Assembly (NCBI GenBank): GCA_023511655.1
Contig: JAIMBB010000007.1
Location: forward strand, 1 to 51,367
Length of the DNA: 51,367 nucleotides
From: Anaerolineae bacterium
Lineage (GTDB): Bacteria; Chloroflexota; Anaerolineae; J036; Brachytrichaceae
Reading direction: 5' to 3'
In this document: one piece after another, positions 7,743 through 16,042 of the stretch
How the letters are laid out: each line of letters starts with the position of its first letter
Numbering within the stretch: the stretch's first letter is position 1
Notes under the pieces: model-generated
The model's database searches: none
What the model was told of the DNA's origin: nothing
The model's input: only the letters and a program-made list of their open reading frames with translations
Position numbers and translations under genes: made by a program

Positions 7743-8687
7743 GTGAACGCAAAAGCGATCGCGTCCGCAGCGCTGGGCGCGCTATTGGTCGCCTGCAGCC
7801 CGACGCAGGATGCCCCTCCGCATCCATCGCGCCCTGCTCCACCGGTCTTCGGTCAGTTCAACCCGGCCACGACCCAGGATATTGACGTAGACGCCCTGCC
7901 GGTGCTGCCGGAAATCACGCCGGCGATGGCCGAGTCGTTGCGGGCGATTTATCAAGCCGGCCAGGCGAAAGGGAACAATCCGCGCATCCTCGCCAAGCTG
8001 GGCGATTGCATGACCGACAACGAATATTTCCTCGCTCCGCTCAGCGCGGCGCGCTTCGAGCTGGGCGACTATGCCGCGCTCAAGCCGACGCTGGAGCACT
8101 TCCTGGGCATGCCGGCCCGCGCCAACGGCGGCCGCCCCTGGAATAAGGATTCGTTCGCCACGGCCAGCCTGGCCGCGGCGGGTGGGTTCAACGTGGCCGG
8201 CCCGCTCGATCCAACCTGGTCCAACCCGGAGTGGTGCATGGCCAGCGAGTCCCCGCTCGAATGCGAATTCCGCGTCTCGAAGCCGGCCTTTGCCATCGTG
8301 ATGTTCGGCACCAACGACGTGAACACCACTGACCTGGCAAGCTACGACTTCTACCTGCGCACCATCATCAGCCAGACGCTGGACGCCGGCGTCATCCCCA
8401 TCTTGAACACCTTTCCCACCCGGCCGGAGAACCCGACCAAGACCCGCCAACTCAACCAGATCGTGGTCAAGGTGGCCCAGGATTACCGCGTGCCGCTGGT
8501 GAACCTGAACCGCGCCCTAGCCGGGCTGCCCAACCAGGGCGTGAACCCAAACGACACCACGCATCTCTCCGTGCCACCCGATGGGCGCGTGGACATCTTC
8601 GCCGGTGACCATCTGCAATACGGTTTCACCGTGCGCAACCTGGTGACGCTGCAAGCGCTGGATGCGGTGATGAAAGTGGTTAAGTAG
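7743..8687 (+). CDS. SGNH-like lipoprotein, paralog 1 (GDC nucleophile motif)
   Basis: A 314-aa secreted lipoprotein: signal peptide with lipobox LVAC (Cys18), short Pro-rich linker, then an SGNH/GDSL-like domain (about 55-314). Block I reads KLGDCMTDN, with Cys89 where the family has the nucleophile Ser; block III is FGTNDVN (189-194); block V is NDTTHLS with Asp271 and His274. A Cys165-Cys174 pair (WCMASESPLECE) is shared by all four paralogs in the window and may form a disulfide. The GTG start is chosen because the signal peptide begins there and a -10 box lies 7 nt upstream. It could be a thiol hydrolase or an inactive binding protein; substrate is unknown. Confidence 0.75.
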   Translation: MNAKAIASAALGALLVACSPTQDAPPHPSRPAPPVFGQFNPATTQDIDVDALPVLPEITPAMAESLRAIYQAGQAKGNNPRILAKLGDCMTDNEYFLAPLSAARFELGDYAALKPTLEHFLGMPARANGGRPWNKDSFATASLAAAGGFNVAGPLDPTWSNPEWCMASESPLECEFRVSKPAFAIVMFGTNDVNTTDLASYDFYLRTIISQTLDAGVIPILNTFPTRPENPTKTRQLNQIVVKVAQDYRVPLVNLNRALAGLPNQGVNPNDTTHLSVPPDGRVDIFAGDHLQYGFTVRNLVTLQALDAVMKVVK

Positions 8688-8702
8688 GGGCGGCGGGGGG
8701 TT

Positions 8703-8859
8703 GTTGAAGTCATTCAAGTCATTCAAGTCATTCAAGTCGGTCAGGTCATTCAGGTCGGATAGCCAACACTCCTGACACTAACGACACCAATGACACTACC
8801 GACACCAACGACACAACTGACACCACCGACACTACCGACACCATCGACACTACCGATAC
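8703..8859. repeat. two adjacent 9-bp tandem repeat arrays
   Basis: Array A (about 8706-8756) repeats TCATTCAAG with decay. Array B (about 8774-8859) repeats GACACYAMC for about nine copies and runs into the last codons of the minus-strand lipoprotein gene. A short related 9-bp array lies at 17169-17207. The stretch has no convincing gene. Confidence 0.85.
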
Positions 8860-9242
8860 CCGCACATGCGCCATTCGCCACCTTCCTGCACTACCCTGAA
8901 CTGGCGTTCGGCCAGATCGAATTCGCGGCGCTCGCCATCGTAACTGGTGACGATTTTGCCGGTGCACGAGACAAACGCAGTATCTCCTTCGGTCGTGCTG
9001 GTGCTACAAGCCAGCGACTCCAGGGCCGGGCTGCGCCCTTGGATCGAAGTTGCTTCCAGTCGCGCGTTCGGCTCCCATGCCGCGCACGAGAGCGCAATCA
9101 TCCGGTTGACGTCGCCTTTCACGCGGGCCTGCAGATAGGCCTCGACGCGCCCGGCCGGATCGCCGACGGGTGCGTCGCCACAGGCGACCAGCGCCGCGCT
9201 CAACCCTGCTGCGATGACCATACGCTTGCTGATCTTGAACAT
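8850..9242 (-). CDS. small lipoprotein of unknown function
   Basis: A 130-aa predicted lipoprotein with signal peptide and lipobox LVAC near residue 20 (GLSAALVACGDAP). The mature part contains VEAYLQARVKGDVNRMIALS and ends VVQEGGEWRMCGYR, resembling small NTF2/Cystatin-like 'DUF4878-type' lipoproteins, though this is only a shape resemblance. The start ATG at 9242 is chosen because it opens the signal peptide and a TAGGAT box lies exactly 7 nt upstream; longer in-frame starts to 9338 read into the promoter. The final codons are built from the 9-bp repeat array, so its C-terminus may have been altered by repeat expansion. It is divergent from the LysM-SGNH gene. Confidence 0.7.
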   Translation of the reverse strand: MFKISKRMVIAAGLSAALVACGDAPVGDPAGRVEAYLQARVKGDVNRMIALSCAAWEPNARLEATSIQGRSPALESLACSTSTTEGDTAFVSCTGKIVTSYDGERREFDLAERQFRVVQEGGEWRMCGYR

Positions 9243-9249
9243 GGCGCGC

Positions 9250-9255
9250 ATCCTA
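9250..9255 (-). promoter_or_regulatory. -10 element of a leaderless promoter for the small lipoprotein
   Basis: TAGGAT, 7-nt spacer GCGCGCC, ATG at 9242. Confidence 0.5.
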
Positions 9256-9296
9256 TCATCGGTCACCAAAAGCGCCGTTCCCGCACCGAGGTTCGA

Positions 9297-9302
9297 TAAA
9301 AT
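9297..9302 (+). promoter_or_regulatory. -10 element of a leaderless promoter for the LysM-SGNH gene
   Basis: TAAAAT, 8-nt spacer TCGCGCCG, ATG at 9311; no Shine-Dalgarno sequence. Confidence 0.55.
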
Positions 9303-9310
9303 TCGCGCCG

Positions 9311-10789
9311 ATGCAGCCTCGCTCGCGCGCGTCATCACCCGTTGTTGCGGCTTTCTTCGTCCTGCTCATTCTGGTCGGGCTGGCGCTCATCGTCGTTGCC
9401 ATCGCTCGCAACTCGCCTGCCCCTGCGCCCACCGGCGGCATCGCAGTGACGATCTACCCCACACAGCCCCTGCCGACGCCGATCCCCGCCGCGCCGATCG
9501 TCGCTCCTACCGAAGCGCCAACCGTCGAGCCGACGCCCACGCCGCGCGTGACGCAGTACGTCGTGCAGCCGAACGACACGCTGTGGGACATCGCCATCCG
9601 CTTCGGCTTCACTACGCTCGATGCGATCATCGCGGCAAACCCCGGCATCAACCCCGACTTCCTCTCGCTCGGACAAGTCATCAACATCCCCGGCGCCGAC
9701 TTTGTGCCGCCGCCGCGGCCGCAGCCGACCGTCGCCCCCGTTCAGCCGCAGCAGCCTGCTCCCTCCTACTACGTCATGGGTCAGGTGCTGCCTGATGCCG
9801 GCGGCCTGCGCCTGCGCGCCGGCCCCAGCTACGAAAGCAACGTCATCACGCGGCTGGGGCCGAACACCGAGCTGAAGATCCTCGGCCAGGTCGCCGGGCA
9901 GAGCTGGCTGAAGGTGATCACGCCCAACGGCACCGAGGGCTACGTGGATGCGCGCTACGTGAGCATCGGCGGCACAATGACCTTGCCGACCTCCTCCGCG
10001 CTGGATGCGCCGCTGGTCTCCGCAGTCATCCCCGGCCCGCTCGAATATCCCTACCTGTCCGACATTTCGCCGCGCGTATACCAGATCTTCCAGGTCGGCC
10101 AGGCGCGCGGCAACCGCGCCAACGCCTTTTCGGTCGTCGGCGACAGCAACTCGCAGCATCCGGCCTTCCTCAAGCCGTTCGACTGGGGCAACTACAACCT
10201 GGGCAGCTACGGGTACTTACGAAGCACGGTGGACTTCTTCCGCGGGTCGTTCGCCAACGACAGCCCGGCGGCGGCGGGGGGCTTCAACACGGCCAAGGTG
10301 CTCGACCCGGCCCATGCGCCGTCCTACTGCAACGGTCAGTCGCCGCTGGAATGTGAATACAACCGCACCCGGCCCAGCGTTGCGCTCATCCTGCTGGGCA
10401 CGGGCGACCAGCACAACTGGCAGAGCTTCGAGGGCAACTATCGCCGCATCATCGAGATCTCGATCAACATGGGCGTGATCCCTGTGCTGATCACCAAAGC
10501 CGACGACCTCGAATCGCGCGACAATAATGCGCCATACGGATTCATCAACGGCAAGATCGCCCAACTGGCGCGGGAGTATCAGGTGCCCTTGCTCAACCTG
10601 CGCCAGGTGGTGCAACGCCTGCCGAACGGCGGCACCACCGGCGACGGCTTCCACTACAACTATCCCGGCGACAACCGCTCGGCCTGGTTCACGCCCGACT
10701 ATCTGCAATATGGCTATAACCAGCGCAATCTGACCGCGCTGCAGGTGCTGGACGTGCTGCGCCGCAAAGTCATCCAGCCGGGGACGTGA
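9311..10789 (+). CDS. LysM-SH3b-SGNH membrane-anchored protein, paralog 2 (GDS motif)
   Basis: A 492-aa protein with an N-terminal transmembrane anchor (about 10-32), a Pro/Thr-rich linker, a LysM domain (82-127, YVVQPNDTLWDIAIRFGF), an SH3b domain (about 155-218, LRLRAGPSYES to YVDARYV) and an SGNH-like domain (about 245-488). Here block I is VVGDSNSQHP with the expected Ser279; the block III position is LLGTGDQHNW and block V is GDGFHYN (Asp445, His448). The Cys340-Cys348 pair matches the other paralogs. LysM and SH3b indicate attachment to peptidoglycan, so the domain probably acts at the wall. It is the only one of the four paralogs that keeps Ser. Substrate is unknown; an O-acyl esterase is a guess. 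Confidence 0.82.
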   Translation: MQPRSRASSPVVAAFFVLLILVGLALIVVAIARNSPAPAPTGGIAVTIYPTQPLPTPIPAAPIVAPTEAPTVEPTPTPRVTQYVVQPNDTLWDIAIRFGFTTLDAIIAANPGINPDFLSLGQVINIPGADFVPPPRPQPTVAPVQPQQPAPSYYVMGQVLPDAGGLRLRAGPSYESNVITRLGPNTELKILGQVAGQSWLKVITPNGTEGYVDARYVSIGGTMTLPTSSALDAPLVSAVIPGPLEYPYLSDISPRVYQIFQVGQARGNRANAFSVVGDSNSQHPAFLKPFDWGNYNLGSYGYLRSTVDFFRGSFANDSPAAAGGFNTAKVLDPAHAPSYCNGQSPLECEYNRTRPSVALILLGTGDQHNWQSFEGNYRRIIEISINMGVIPVLITKADDLESRDNNAPYGFINGKIAQLAREYQVPLLNLRQVVQRLPNGGTTGDGFHYNYPGDNRSAWFTPDYLQYGYNQRNLTALQVLDVLRRKVIQPGT

Positions 10790-10901
10790 GGGTGCGCAAT
10801 CGTCGCGCCTTCGTCTCGTCCGACCGCCTGACCCGCACTCCGACCTGAATTGTCATGGGAATGCGTCACCCCCAAAATAGGCGCTACCCAACGGGAGCGC
10901 T

Positions 10902-12755
10902 ATGGGCAGGCTGACACCCCTCCACGAAAACCTGATCGCGTCGTACACGCTGGATGAGCTGGCTGTGCTGTGCGGCGCGCTCGACATCCCGTTCGAGCAC
11001 CTGCGCGGCGAGACCTTGCCGGCCCGCGCCTGGTCGCTGCTGCAATATGCCGCCCGGCACGATAAGCTGCCCGCGCTGGTCGCCCAATGCGCCCGAGACT
11101 TCCCAAACCGCGACTGGTCGCTCCCGCCTCCGCGCCAACCCGATGAACCGGACGACGACGAATGGCCCAACGGCGGCGTGCAGGTCAGGATCGGAGACGT
11201 GAGCGGCGCGGTCAACATCGGCGGCATCGCCGAGGTGCGCAACAACACCGGTCAGGTCGCCGTGGGCAGCAAGAATGTCATCCAGATCGGCTCGCTGAAC
11301 GTGCCGCGTTGGCTGGCGATCGCCCTGCCGCTGCTGCTGTTGGCGGTGCTGGTCGTCGCCGGCATCGGCACGGCCGGCATCATGAGCGTCACTGCGCCGA
11401 CGCCCACGCCGGTGATCGGGCCGGATCGCATGTCCGGCGCGTTCAACATCGCTGTGGCCCAAATCCCCGAGACCGATCTGGACGGCCGACAGACGCGAAC
11501 GGCCGACGGCGATCGCGTAGGCGAATGGGTCTTCGATAGCCTGCGCAGCGCCCTGAAAGACACCACCGCCGCCCAGATCTGGCACGACAGCCTACCGTTG
11601 GCCGAGAAGGGCGCCTTCATAGGTATCATCACCGGCACCACGCCGGCCGAGCGCCAGGAATCGGCCCGGGCGCTGGCCGAGCGCATCGGCGCCCACCTGG
11701 TGATCTACGGCAACCTGAAGAAAAGCGGCAACCAGGCCGAGCTGGAGCCGGAGTTCTACGTGGCGACGGCAGCCGCCTCGCTCAAGCGCGAGAGCGAAGC
11801 CGAAGACATCGTGGGCAGCAACCGGCTCGGCGCGCCGGTCGGCATCCCGCTTCCGCTCAAGGGCGACATCGGCCTGGGCGTAAGCGCCTCGCTCGAATCG
11901 CGGGCCATCTTCGTACGCGGCTTGCTGTTCGACCTGATCGGCCTGCACGACAAGGCGTTGGAGGACTTCCGGCGCATCCGCAGCGCGTGGAGCAACGACG
12001 ACGAGCGGGCCGTGCTGAGCTTCTTCCTGGGCCGCGAGGCGTTGTTCCTGCTGCGCAACGCCGACCGGGCGACGGCGATCTTCGGCACCACGCAAAATGC
12101 GCTGGAGGACGCGCGCACCAACTTCGAGGCCGCCACAACGTTGAACCCCAACCTGCCGCTGGGTTTCTGGGGGTTGGGCACGGCGCTGCTCAAACGCGCC
12201 GAGCCGGTGATCACCTCGGACAACGTGGATGTCGCCGGCCCGGAATTCGCCGCCGCAGAGGACGACCTGGCGCGAGCGATCGAGGCCTACACCGCTGCGC
12301 TGACCAAGATCAACATTGAGCAGCAGCCGACGCTGGCCGGCAAGATCCGCACGTCGCTGGCCAATGCGCACCGCCTGTCCGGCTTCGCCGATCTGATCCG
12401 GGTGGACGAAGACCCGGCCGCCGCGGGCAAGGCCGACGCGCACTTCGCCGAGGCGATGACGCTGGTCAACAGCGCCTTTCCGCTCATTGATGCGCGCGAC
12501 GCGCGCTCGCTGGCCAACGCCTTCTTCGTGCGCGGCGTGACGCAGTTCAACATGGGCGTGTCGCGCAAGCTGCTGGCCGGCGACGTGGCAGGCGGCAACG
12601 CCTTGCTGGAGAAAGCGAAGGCCGACTTCGATGCCTGCCTGCAACAATTCGACGACCCGCAAAGCAAGTTGGTGCTCGATCAAACGCTCAGGGACTACCG
12701 CGATACCAATTGCGCCCCCGCCCTGGCCGATGTGACCGAGGCGCTGAAGGAGTGA
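10902..12755 (+). CDS. Death-like/effector-associated domain, RHIM-like motif, TM and TPR-like protein
   Basis: A 617-aa membrane protein. Residues 5-70 form a small helical domain (YTLDELAVLCGALDIPFEHL, then SLLQYAARHDKLPALV) that resembles the bacterial Death-like/effector-associated domains used as adaptors in conflict systems. Residues 91-133 are Gly/Val/Asn rich with NNTGQVAVGSKNVIQIG (114-130), which resembles the RHIM amyloid core. A transmembrane helix spans about 136-160. The remainder (about 170-617) lies outside and is alpha-helical with TPR-like features, for example FEAATTLNPNLPLGFWGLG. GGGAG six bases before the ATG acts as ribosome site. Six bases separate it from the next gene, suggesting co-transcription with the two secreted proteins. 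Function is not known; domain names are by eye. Confidence 0.7.
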   Translation: MGRLTPLHENLIASYTLDELAVLCGALDIPFEHLRGETLPARAWSLLQYAARHDKLPALVAQCARDFPNRDWSLPPPRQPDEPDDDEWPNGGVQVRIGDVSGAVNIGGIAEVRNNTGQVAVGSKNVIQIGSLNVPRWLAIALPLLLLAVLVVAGIGTAGIMSVTAPTPTPVIGPDRMSGAFNIAVAQIPETDLDGRQTRTADGDRVGEWVFDSLRSALKDTTAAQIWHDSLPLAEKGAFIGIITGTTPAERQESARALAERIGAHLVIYGNLKKSGNQAELEPEFYVATAAASLKRESEAEDIVGSNRLGAPVGIPLPLKGDIGLGVSASLESRAIFVRGLLFDLIGLHDKALEDFRRIRSAWSNDDERAVLSFFLGREALFLLRNADRATAIFGTTQNALEDARTNFEAATTLNPNLPLGFWGLGTALLKRAEPVITSDNVDVAGPEFAAAEDDLARAIEAYTAALTKINIEQQPTLAGKIRTSLANAHRLSGFADLIRVDEDPAAAGKADAHFAEAMTLVNSAFPLIDARDARSLANAFFVRGVTQFNMGVSRKLLAGDVAGGNALLEKAKADFDACLQQFDDPQSKLVLDQTLRDYRDTNCAPALADVTEALKE

Positions 12756-12761
12756 AGCGAC

Positions 12762-13733
12762 ATGAGACGAATTGCCTTCGACGTCGGGGCGCGCGCCGCA
12801 GCCATGCGCTGGACGCTGGTGCTGGCTTGTGTCGTCGCTGCGACGGCTGCATTTGCCGTTCAACCGCCCACAGCTCCGGCCAGCGCCCAGGGCGCAACCG
12901 CGACCGTCACCTCTACGCCCACGCCGCGGCCGGGCGCTCGCCTGCGGCTGGTGCTCAAGGGCGTCAACCGGAATTCGCCGGACGGCGCCGGCGACATCAG
13001 CGCGCAGTTCCGTTCGCAGGACGACGGCGAATGGGGCGGTGCCACGTTCGAATGGCTGCCCAGCCCGGAGACGGTGAAGCGGGCAAAGAGCAAGGCCGGT
13101 GGCCGGCTGCGCGCCGAGTTCGTCTTCTTCGAGGAGACGCCGAACGGCCCGGTCGAGGTCTACCGTCACGTCGAGCGCAATGCGCCGTTTTGCGCCTTCG
13201 GCGATAGAAACGGCCGCTGCAACGCGATGCCGATCGTCAACGGCGCCTATCACTGGCCGGACAGCGACGGACAACCCGGCAGCGGCTCACCGGTGAGGCC
13301 AGGCAAATACACGCTCGAGATCAACGGCTTTGCCTACGTGGACGACGACGAGGGCAACTTCTTCGGCAACTGGAACAGCTCGCCCCAATTCACCATCGAG
13401 TTCGAAGAAGCGACCGGGCTGCCGGCGCTCGTCGGCCGCGCTGCCATCACCGCGCCGCGCAGCGGCTCCACGCTGAGGGGCGTCGTCGCCTTGCGCGGGA
13501 CGGCCACGGCGAACCTTTTCGGCTTCTACAAGTTCGAGCTGGTGGATCCGCGTTGTGCCGGCGGCGTGTGCTTCGTGGCCGATGGCAAGCGGCCGGTGTC
13601 GAATGGCCTGCTGCTGCGCTGGGACACGCGCACCATCCCCAACGGCGACTACGTGTTGCAGCTAGTCGTGGTGGACAAGTTCGGCCGCACGCTGGCCAAT
13701 CCACCGCGCATCCGCATCCGCGTGCAGAACTGA
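12762..13733 (+). CDS. secreted protein of unknown function, tandem copy A
   Basis: A 323-aa exported protein with a signal peptide (hydrophobic core about 15-32), a Thr/Pro linker, an N-terminal module about 58-215 and a C-terminal Ig-like beta-sandwich about 220-322 (ITAPRSGSTLRG, FGFYKFELVDP, RWDTRTIPNGDYVLQLVVVD). The N-terminal module has a conserved block VEVYRHVERNAPFCAFGD then NGRCNAMPIVNG and WPDSD, shared with the next gene. Start chosen by the AAGGAG site. I do not recognise the N-terminal module. The Ig-like part suggests surface binding. Confidence 0.75.
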   Translation: MRRIAFDVGARAAAMRWTLVLACVVAATAAFAVQPPTAPASAQGATATVTSTPTPRPGARLRLVLKGVNRNSPDGAGDISAQFRSQDDGEWGGATFEWLPSPETVKRAKSKAGGRLRAEFVFFEETPNGPVEVYRHVERNAPFCAFGDRNGRCNAMPIVNGAYHWPDSDGQPGSGSPVRPGKYTLEINGFAYVDDDEGNFFGNWNSSPQFTIEFEEATGLPALVGRAAITAPRSGSTLRGVVALRGTATANLFGFYKFELVDPRCAGGVCFVADGKRPVSNGLLLRWDTRTIPNGDYVLQLVVVDKFGRTLANPPRIRIRVQN

Positions 13734-13787
13734 CCCGCTGCGCTGCCGCGACACCAGGGGACCCGACACTTCGCAAAGGAGAAAGCG

Positions 13788-14747
13788 ATGATCAACAGAC
13801 GACCGTCTTCGCTATCTGTTTTAGCAACCGCTGCAGTCGGCGTGACCATCATGCTCGCCGCGCTCGTTCAACCGGCGAGGCCGCAGGCACAAGCTCAGAC
13901 GAACGTCACGCCCACGCCGTCCGTCACGCCCACGCGAAGCGCGCGCGCTTACCTGGTGATGCGGCTGCGCGGCGTGAACACGCGCTCGCCCGACGGCGCA
14001 GGATCGGACATCAAAGCGACGGTGTTGCTGCCGGCGGAGGGCGTGTGGGCCGGGCGCGGCTTTGAGTTCCAACGCATCGAAGGCTCGCCCATCGCCACCG
14101 TCGAATTTACCATCTACCGGCGCGATCCCAACTCGCCCGGCGGCCGCGTCGAAGTGTATCGCCACGTCGAGCGCAACCCACCGTGGTGCCCGTTCGGCGA
14201 CGCGAACGGCGTGTGCAACCCGATCCCGGTCGTCAACGGGCAACCAACCTGGCCGGACAGCGACGATGCCTTCGGCAGCGGCCGGCCGGTTCAACCCGGC
14301 GACTACGTGATGGAGGTGATTGCCACCGGCGTCGTCAGCGGGAGCTGGCGCAAGCGCGAAGCCGAGGACAACGCTATTTACTTCAGCATAGACACGACGT
14401 GGGAGGAACCATTGCCACCCCTGAGCGGCCGCGCCGCCATCGCCGCGCCGCGCAACGGCATCACGGTCAAAGGCGTGGTCGTCATCCGCGGCACGGCCAC
14501 GGCGAATAACTTCAGCTACTACAAGTTCGAGCTGCTCGATCCGCGCTGCGAGGGCGGCGTATGCTTCCTGCAGCGCTTCGACCGGCGCGTGGTGAACGGC
14601 GTGCTGTGGCGCTGGGATACGCGCCAGCCGTTGCCGAACGGCGTGGTGTTGCCCAACGGAACCTGGACGATGCAATTGGTGGTGGTAGATCGCTGGGAGC
14701 GCCCCCTGCCCAACAAGCCGACGCTGCGGTTCACGGTGTCGAACTGA
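13788..14747 (+). CDS. secreted protein of unknown function, tandem copy B
   Basis: A 319-aa paralog of the preceding gene along its whole length: signal peptide (about 10-33), Thr/Pro linker, the block VEVYRHVERNPPWCPFGD then NGVCNPIPVVNG and WPDSD, and the C-terminal Ig-like domain (IAAPRNGITVKG, FSYYKFELLDP, LPNGTWTMQLVVVDRW). Two Cys pairs are conserved between the copies: the pair in the WCPFGD/GVC block and the pair in the DPRC-GGVC segment, consistent with disulfides in an exported protein. AAAGGAG precedes the ATG. A local gene duplication is clear; the function is unknown. Confidence 0.75.
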   Translation: MINRRPSSLSVLATAAVGVTIMLAALVQPARPQAQAQTNVTPTPSVTPTRSARAYLVMRLRGVNTRSPDGAGSDIKATVLLPAEGVWAGRGFEFQRIEGSPIATVEFTIYRRDPNSPGGRVEVYRHVERNPPWCPFGDANGVCNPIPVVNGQPTWPDSDDAFGSGRPVQPGDYVMEVIATGVVSGSWRKREAEDNAIYFSIDTTWEEPLPPLSGRAAIAAPRNGITVKGVVVIRGTATANNFSYYKFELLDPRCEGGVCFLQRFDRRVVNGVLWRWDTRQPLPNGVVLPNGTWTMQLVVVDRWERPLPNKPTLRFTVSN

Positions 14748-14775
14748 GCGCAATTCGAAGGCGCTCTTCGCACCG

Positions 14776-14847
14776 TCACAGGCCGCGCGTGATGGCGTCC
14801 AGCATCATCAGGTTGGCCAGCACCCTCAGCGCAAACCCTTCGTCCGA
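14776..14847 (-). pseudogene. C-terminal remnant of a fifth SGNH-like paralog
   Basis: In the minus-strand frame ending at the TGA 14776-14778 the sequence reads DEGFALRVLANLMMLDAITR. This aligns with the end of paralog 1 (QYGFTVRNLVTLQALDAVMK), with eight identities in twenty. The segment lies 3' of paralog 3 on the same strand. No upstream catalytic motifs are visible between here and 14954, so it looks like a deletion remnant. Confidence 0.45.
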
Positions 14848-14953
14848 GCATGCGCAGGTGCCGGCCCGGCAAACGCCCCGATCGAGATGGCCAGCACGGC
14901 CAAAGCCGGCAAGACCAATCGGCGTACGGTGTGCATGACTGCGCCGCCCTCGA

Positions 14954-16042
14954 TCATTCTTCCACGATTGCCGCCAGCGTTTGCAGGGTGATGAGGAGTT
15001 TGCGATCCATGCCGGCGTAGCTGAGGTGGAAATCCTTATCACCCTCGTCCAGCAGGCCGTTGTTGGGCAAGTCACGAGTGGCGGCCCACAAATCGAGCAA
15101 CGGCACGCGATACTCCTGCGCCAGCTTGCGAATGACGTCGTTGATATGGCCGGACGGCGCGCCCGAGGCAGTCTCGATGTCGTCGGCCTTGGTCATCAGC
15201 ACCGGCAGCACGCCTTTGCTCAGGGCGTGCTCGACCATGGGCCGGTAGTATTTCTCGAACTCCTGCCACGAGTACTGCTCCTGCGTGCCCAGCGAGATGA
15301 ACACAATGCTGGCGCGCGAGGCCCACAGTTCACACGCAAAAGGGCCCATGGCCGTGCCGCACAATGCGCCGTCGGCCCAGGTCGGGTCCATCATCGAATG
15401 CGAGCCGAACCCACCCTGCGCCGCCAGGCTGACGCGCCCAAACGAGGGCGCGAAGCGCTGAACAACCGCCTGCAGCCGTGGTTCCAGCGCGCTGGCGTCG
15501 AACTGGCCGCTGGCCAAACGGCGCAGATACACCGACGGTTGCGAGTTGCAATCGCCGACCACGGTGAAGAAGTTGGGGTCCCTGCCTGCCCGCGCGCTGT
15601 TCTTCCACATGGCGCGCTGCTGCGGCGTGATGCGCGGAATCCAGGCCGGGAAGGCCGATGCCCGCCTGGCCTGGCGACGGGCGTTGGTCGGTTGTGTCGG
15701 CTTCGACGTCGGGCTGATCACCGGCGCAGCTTTCAGATCGCCGGAATAGAGGGCGGCCAGGTCGGCCAGCAGCCAGGTGCCGGTGGATTTGTCCGCGCCG
15801 GGGACCGCCAGTTGCCACCAGGCGTTGTCCGCCGTGCGCCCGATCACGTCGTAGAACTGGCCTTTGTCCACCGGCACGGTATTGCTCGCCACCAGGCTCG
15901 GCGCATTGCGCAACCAGACCTGTTCTGCTGTGATGGTGATCTTGGCCGACGCCTGCCCATGGGCCGCCACGGGCGCGGAGAGGACGACGAGCAGCATCAG
16001 CGCTTTGCGCGCTGCCGTCGAAAAGGAAGTCTTCAAGCTCAT
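14954..16042 (-). CDS. SH3b-SGNH secreted protein, paralog 3 (GDC nucleophile motif)
   Basis: A 362-aa exported protein: signal peptide (1-31), SH3b-like domain (about 35-100, VWLRNAPSLVAS and AWWQLAV), Pro/Arg-rich linker, then an SGNH-like domain (about 135-362). Block I is VVGDCNSQPS with Cys165 at the nucleophile position; the block III region is ISLGTQEQYSW; the last block is EGDKDFHLSYAG, where His339 is kept but the Asp is shifted from the usual DxxH spacing. Cys228-Cys237 is the shared pair. AGGAGG precedes the ATG, which overlaps the paralog 4 stop by 4 nt (ATGA), so the two are translationally coupled. Substrate is unknown. Confidence 0.78.
   Translation of the reverse strand: MSLKTSFSTAARKALMLLVVLSAPVAAHGQASAKITITAEQVWLRNAPSLVASNTVPVDKGQFYDVIGRTADNAWWQLAVPGADKSTGTWLLADLAALYSGDLKAAPVISPTSKPTQPTNARRQARRASAFPAWIPRITPQQRAMWKNSARAGRDPNFFTVVGDCNSQPSVYLRRLASGQFDASALEPRLQAVVQRFAPSFGRVSLAAQGGFGSHSMMDPTWADGALCGTAMGPFACELWASRASIVFISLGTQEQYSWQEFEKYYRPMVEHALSKGVLPVLMTKADDIETASGAPSGHINDVIRKLAQEYRVPLLDLWAATRDLPNNGLLDEGDKDFHLSYAGMDRKLLITLQTLAAIVEE

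Noticed and set aside
8703-8859. CRISPR-like array from evenly repeated short units
   Set aside because: The unit is 9 bp with no unique spacers, and no cas genes are present. It is a simple tandem repeat.
11592-13274. 560-codon minus-strand open frame opposite the membrane-TPR and secreted protein genes
   Set aside because: Composition is that of a shadow frame, it spans two well-supported plus-strand genes, and no ribosome site or domain is visible.
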